Shown here one piece after another: positions 60,829 through 64,000 of a DNA stretch of 64,000 nucleotides (positions are counted from its first letter, which is position 1; every line of letters begins with the position of its first letter). The stretch is taken from assembly GCF_027579695.1 (NCBI RefSeq), contig NC_083575.1, positions 35,935,382-35,999,381 of the forward strand. The letters are read 5' to 3'. Under the pieces are notes generated by a model. That model did no database searches. It was not told where the DNA came from and saw nothing but the letters and a program-made list of their open reading frames with translations. Both the position numbers and the translations under genes were made by a program. Source of the stretch: Neoarius graeffei (Eukaryota; Chordata; Actinopteri; Siluriformes; Ariidae).

Positions 60829-63630
60829 CTAGACCGGACAATTCCCCGGGGGAAATTGTGAGAGGATGCAGTGCGCGAAGCAATTCGCTCACGCATGTTC
60901 GCTGGCCGTGAATGTGTGACCCGCAATGATGTTTCAATGCAATGATCGTGTGTGTGCTCGAGACAGCAGCCATCATGAAGAAGACCTATTCAAGAGCATG
61001 ACCAAAGTGACTACAGGCGGAAATTAGCATGTACTGCTATAACCTGGGACAGACATCTGTCCTTAACACAAGGATAATGTTTAATTTGTGCACTGTCCCT
61101 TTTAAAAATAAAATAAACTCTAAACTCTAAGAAGAGTGTTTGAAGTTTGTATGTACGAACAGAAGTGTTCCTAATAAAGTGGGCGGCTAAGGTGAGGCTG
61201 ACACACAAGGGCTGGAGTTTTCTACTGTTTTTTTTATGAAGGACCAGGCCTCGAACAATGACAAATAACTCGACAACGGAAGCAGCTATTCACAAAATTC
61301 TTTCACAGTGAGCGCTAGAAGGGTCTCCTGAATAAAATGATGTATTTTTTTGTTTGTATTGTTAAAAATGAGGACGCTACAGGGAGTTAAAAACGAGTGA
61401 CTTTTCAGCAACGTTTATACTGGGACTCAATGAGGCCGCTCACCTGTGCTCTCCTCACTTTGAGGCTTGTCATTCAAAAACCGTAAATCCTATCGTTTAG
61501 GTAGACACATTGTGTGATTCAGGACAAGTTTTCCTACTACTTTTGAGAAAATCATGTCTGTAGAGTGAAATTTGTGGCTGAAAACACGGTTTAAAAATAA
61601 AATAAACTCTAAACTCTAAGAAGAGTGTTTGAAGTTTGTATGTACGAACAGAAGTGTTCCTAATAAAGTGGGCGGCTAAGGTGAGGCTGACACACAAGGG
61701 CTGGAGTTTTCTACTGTTTTTTTTATGAAGGACCAGGCCTCGAACAATGACAAATAACTCGACAACGGAAGCAGCTATTCACAAAATTCTTTCACAGTGA
61801 GCGCTAGAAGGGTCTCCTGAATAAAATGATGTATTTTTTTGTTTGTATTGTTAAAAATGAGGACGCTACAGGGAGTTAAAAACGAGTGACTTTTCAGCAA
61901 CGTTTATACTGGGAGTCAATGAGGCTGCTCACCTGTGCTCTCCTCACTTTGAGGCTTGTCATTCAAAAACCGTAAATCCTATCGTTTAGGTAGACACATT
62001 GTGTGAATCAGGACAAGTTTTCCTACTACTTTTGAGAAAATCATGTCTGTAGAGTGAAATTTGTGGCTGAAAACGGAGTTTAAGCGAGAAAGTTTGACCT
62101 TTTTTTTGAAGCCGCCTACACTCTAAGTTTAACGACCCTCACTGGTGTGTAACGCAATAGACACCCATTCAAAAGCCGGATTTTCTCCCAGAAACCACAT
62201 GGCGTTTGAACCGGGCCTGATCCGAAAGTGTAAAACCTAGCAGAAAAGTTGAATGCCAGATCCACAGAGGAGAAGTTTTCCTACGTTTTAGAGTTTGAAT
62301 CATGTCTCTAGGTGAAAGCATGCCAGAGCAACGGATGTTTGAAAAACGTTGAAAAAGTGCTTTTTTTTCAATTAATTCCATAGAAATGAATGGGGTTTTT
62401 TGGGGCGATTTTTTCACGACTACGTCGCGAAAAAATCGTATTCTATAGAGAAAAGTAATGTACTGTTTGTTTGCATGTACTGCTATAACCTGGGACAGAC
62501 ATCTGTCCTTAACACAAGGATAATGTTTAATTTGTGCACTGTCCCTTTTAAAAATAAAATAAACTCTAAACTCTAAGAAGAGTGTTTGTAGTTTGTATGT
62601 ACGAACAGAAGTGTTCCTAATAAAGTGGGCGGCTAAGGTGAGGCTGACACATCAAGGGCTGGAGTTTTCTACTGTTTTTTTATGAAGGACCAGGCCTCGA
62701 ACAATGACAAATAACTCGACAACGGAAGCAGCTATTCACAAAATTCTTTCACAGTGAGCGCTAGAAGGGTCTCCTGAATAAAATGATGTATTTTTTGGTT
62801 TGTATTGTTAAAAATGAGGACGCTACAGGGAGTTAAAAACGAGTGACTTTTCAGCAACATTTATACTGGGAGTCAATGAGGCTGCTCACCTGTGCTCTCC
62901 TCACTTTGAGGCTTGTCATTCAAAAACCGTAAATCCTACCGTTTAGGTAGACACATTGTGTGAATCAGGACAAGTTTTCCTACTACTTTTGAGAAAATAA
63001 TGTCTGTAGAGTGAAATTTGTGGCTGAAAACGGAGTTTAAGCGAGAAAGTTTGAGCTTTTTTTTGAAGCCGCCTACACTCTAAGTTTAACGACCCTCACT
63101 GGTGTGTAACGCAATAGACACCCATTCAAAAGCCGGATTTTCTCCCAGAAACCACATGGCGTTTGAACCGGGCCTGATCCGAAAGTGTAAAACCTAGCAG
63201 AAAAGTTGAATGCCAGATCCACAGAGGAGAAGTTTTCCTACGTTTTAGAGTTTGAATCATGTCTCTAGGTGAAAGCATGCCAGAGCAGTGGATGTTTGAA
63301 AAACATTGAAAAAGTGCTTTTTTTTCAATTAATTCCATAGAAATGAATGGGGTTTTTTGGGGCGATTTTTTCGCGACTACGTCGCGAAAAAATCGTATTC
63401 TATAGAGAAAAGTAATAGCATAGCGAGTCCGATCGAGCCGCACGTTTTGATATATTGTTTGTCTGTGTGCGACGTACGGTTATTGAGTTATTCGAAATCA
63501 AAATTTGCGTAGGAATAATAAGAAGAAGAAGAAATACGTAGAAGAACAATAGTTGCAGTGCTTTGCACTGCAACCTATGGGCTCCCCTAGGGGAGCCCAT
63601 AGGTTGCTGTGCTGCAGCACTGCATCCTAA
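60829..63630 (-). repeat. Array unit 18 (2802 bp, fused, hairpin linker)
   Basis: It has the ACACGGTTTAAAAATAAAAT junction (about 61587) and the AGTAATGTACTGTTTGTTTG junction (about 62455). From about 62000 onward it matches unit 7 including its private variants. Confidence 0.85.
63571..63606. repeat. 36-bp perfect palindrome in hairpin linker, copy 5
   Basis: Same cassette at the end of unit 18. Confidence 0.93.
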
Positions 63631-64000
63631 CTAGACCGGACAATTCCCCGGGGGAAATTGTGAGAGGATGCAGTGCGCGAAGCAATTCGCTCACGCACGT
63701 TCGCTGGCCGTGAATGTGTGACCCGCAATGATGTTTCAATGCAATGATCGTGTGTGTGCTCGAGACAGCAGCCATCATGAAGAAGACCTATTCAAGAGTA
63801 TGACCAAAGTGACTACAGGCGGAAATTAGCATGTACTGCTATAACCTGGGACAGACATCTGTCCTTAACACAAGGATAATGTTTAATTTGTGCACTGTCA
63901 CTTTTAAAAATAAAATAAACTCTAAACTCTAAGAAGAGTGTTTGTAGTTTGTATGTACGAACAGAAGTGTTCCTAATAAAGTGGGCGGCTAAGGTGAGGC
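63631..64000 (-). repeat. Array unit 19 (partial, cut by window edge)
   Basis: Contains block A up to GGTGAGGC at the last base; the array continues outside the window. Confidence 0.88.

Larger units (their letters stand above)
29676..64000 (-). repeat. Higher-order tandem array built from a Helitron-like unit (at least 34.3 kb)
   Basis: Nineteen units each start (plus strand) with CTAGACCGGACAATTCCCC. Start points: 29676, 31197, 33401, 34637, 36171, 38622, 40946, 43255, 44274, 45804, 47064, 48321, 49589, 51334, 54496, 58311, 59569, 60829, 63631. Regular units are about 1258 bp. Read on the minus strand, each unit ends with the near-palindrome CAATTTCCCCCGGGGAATTG, then TCCGGT, then CTAG, with T as the next base, which is the Helitron 3' layout. 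The 5' end is not defined; short variable A/T-rich linkers separate units. A basic unit has block A (about 390 bp, CTAG to GGCTAAGGTGAGGC), block B (about 240 bp) and block C (about 630 bp, ending GCGTAGGA). Some units carry block D, a patchwork of block-C pieces. The array runs off the right edge. No Rep or helicase protein is encoded. Confidence 0.85.

Noticed and set aside
29676..64000. CRISPR-like or phage-like repeat array
   Set aside because: Units are over 1 kb with no short-repeat/spacer pattern, and the surroundings are vertebrate.
29676..64000. rDNA or histone gene cluster
   Set aside because: No rRNA or histone coding sequence is recognisable in any unit.

Overview
The window looks like non-coding, transposon-dense DNA from a ray-finned fish. 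The basis is the mix of repeats: several Tc1/mariner elements whose transposases look like teleost families, tRNA-derived SINEs of the Mermaid/DANA (V-SINE) type, an ISL2EU-like element carrying a YqaJ-type ORF, hAT and Harbinger MITEs, a Gypsy-like solo LTR and non-LTR retrotransposon debris. Base composition is AT-rich with many microsatellites, and no bacterial operon logic is visible. A siluriform or other otophysan fish is a plausible guess, but the sequence alone does not settle it. I found no intact host protein gene, no rRNA and no true tRNA.

Region 1 (1-29675) is ordinary euchromatin-like DNA with dated, nested insertions. A short ISL2EU-like element (about 3258-7385) is split by a Tc1 copy (3434-4851, inside its coding exon) and two hAT MITEs (5712-6468; 6533-7368, the latter inside its end). 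A third hAT (8402-9586) carries a SINE. Two more Tc1 elements (9972-11565 and 26372-28360) hold broken transposase genes; the last has a solo LTR (27981-28291) in its flank. A Harbinger-like MITE (20358-21079) split an older SINE. A palindrome-rich candidate MITE lies at 16598-17772, and a 13-N assembly gap at 11760-11772.

Region 2 (29676-64000, open at the right edge) is a tandem, higher-order repeat array. Nineteen units begin with the same motif, CTAGACCGGACAATTCCCC. The shortest regular period is about 1.26 kb and longer units reach 3.8 kb. Read on the minus strand, each unit ends in a GC-rich near-palindromic hairpin, ten bases, then CTAG followed by T, which is the layout of a Helitron 3' end. 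The units are mosaics: shared deletion junctions, a chimeric unit, a nested 237-bp sub-array and a five-times-repeated triple-palindrome cassette show repeated unequal exchange. I read this as a satellite built from a Helitron-like non-autonomous element. That is an inference from end structure, not from any encoded RepHel protein.

Nothing in the window acts together as a host pathway. The order of nesting gives relative ages: the ISL2EU copy predates its Tc1 and hAT inserts, the 8.4-kb hAT predates its SINE, the 20-kb SINE predates the Harbinger MITE, and the third Tc1 predates the LTR. Several SINE copies have perfect target duplications and so look young.
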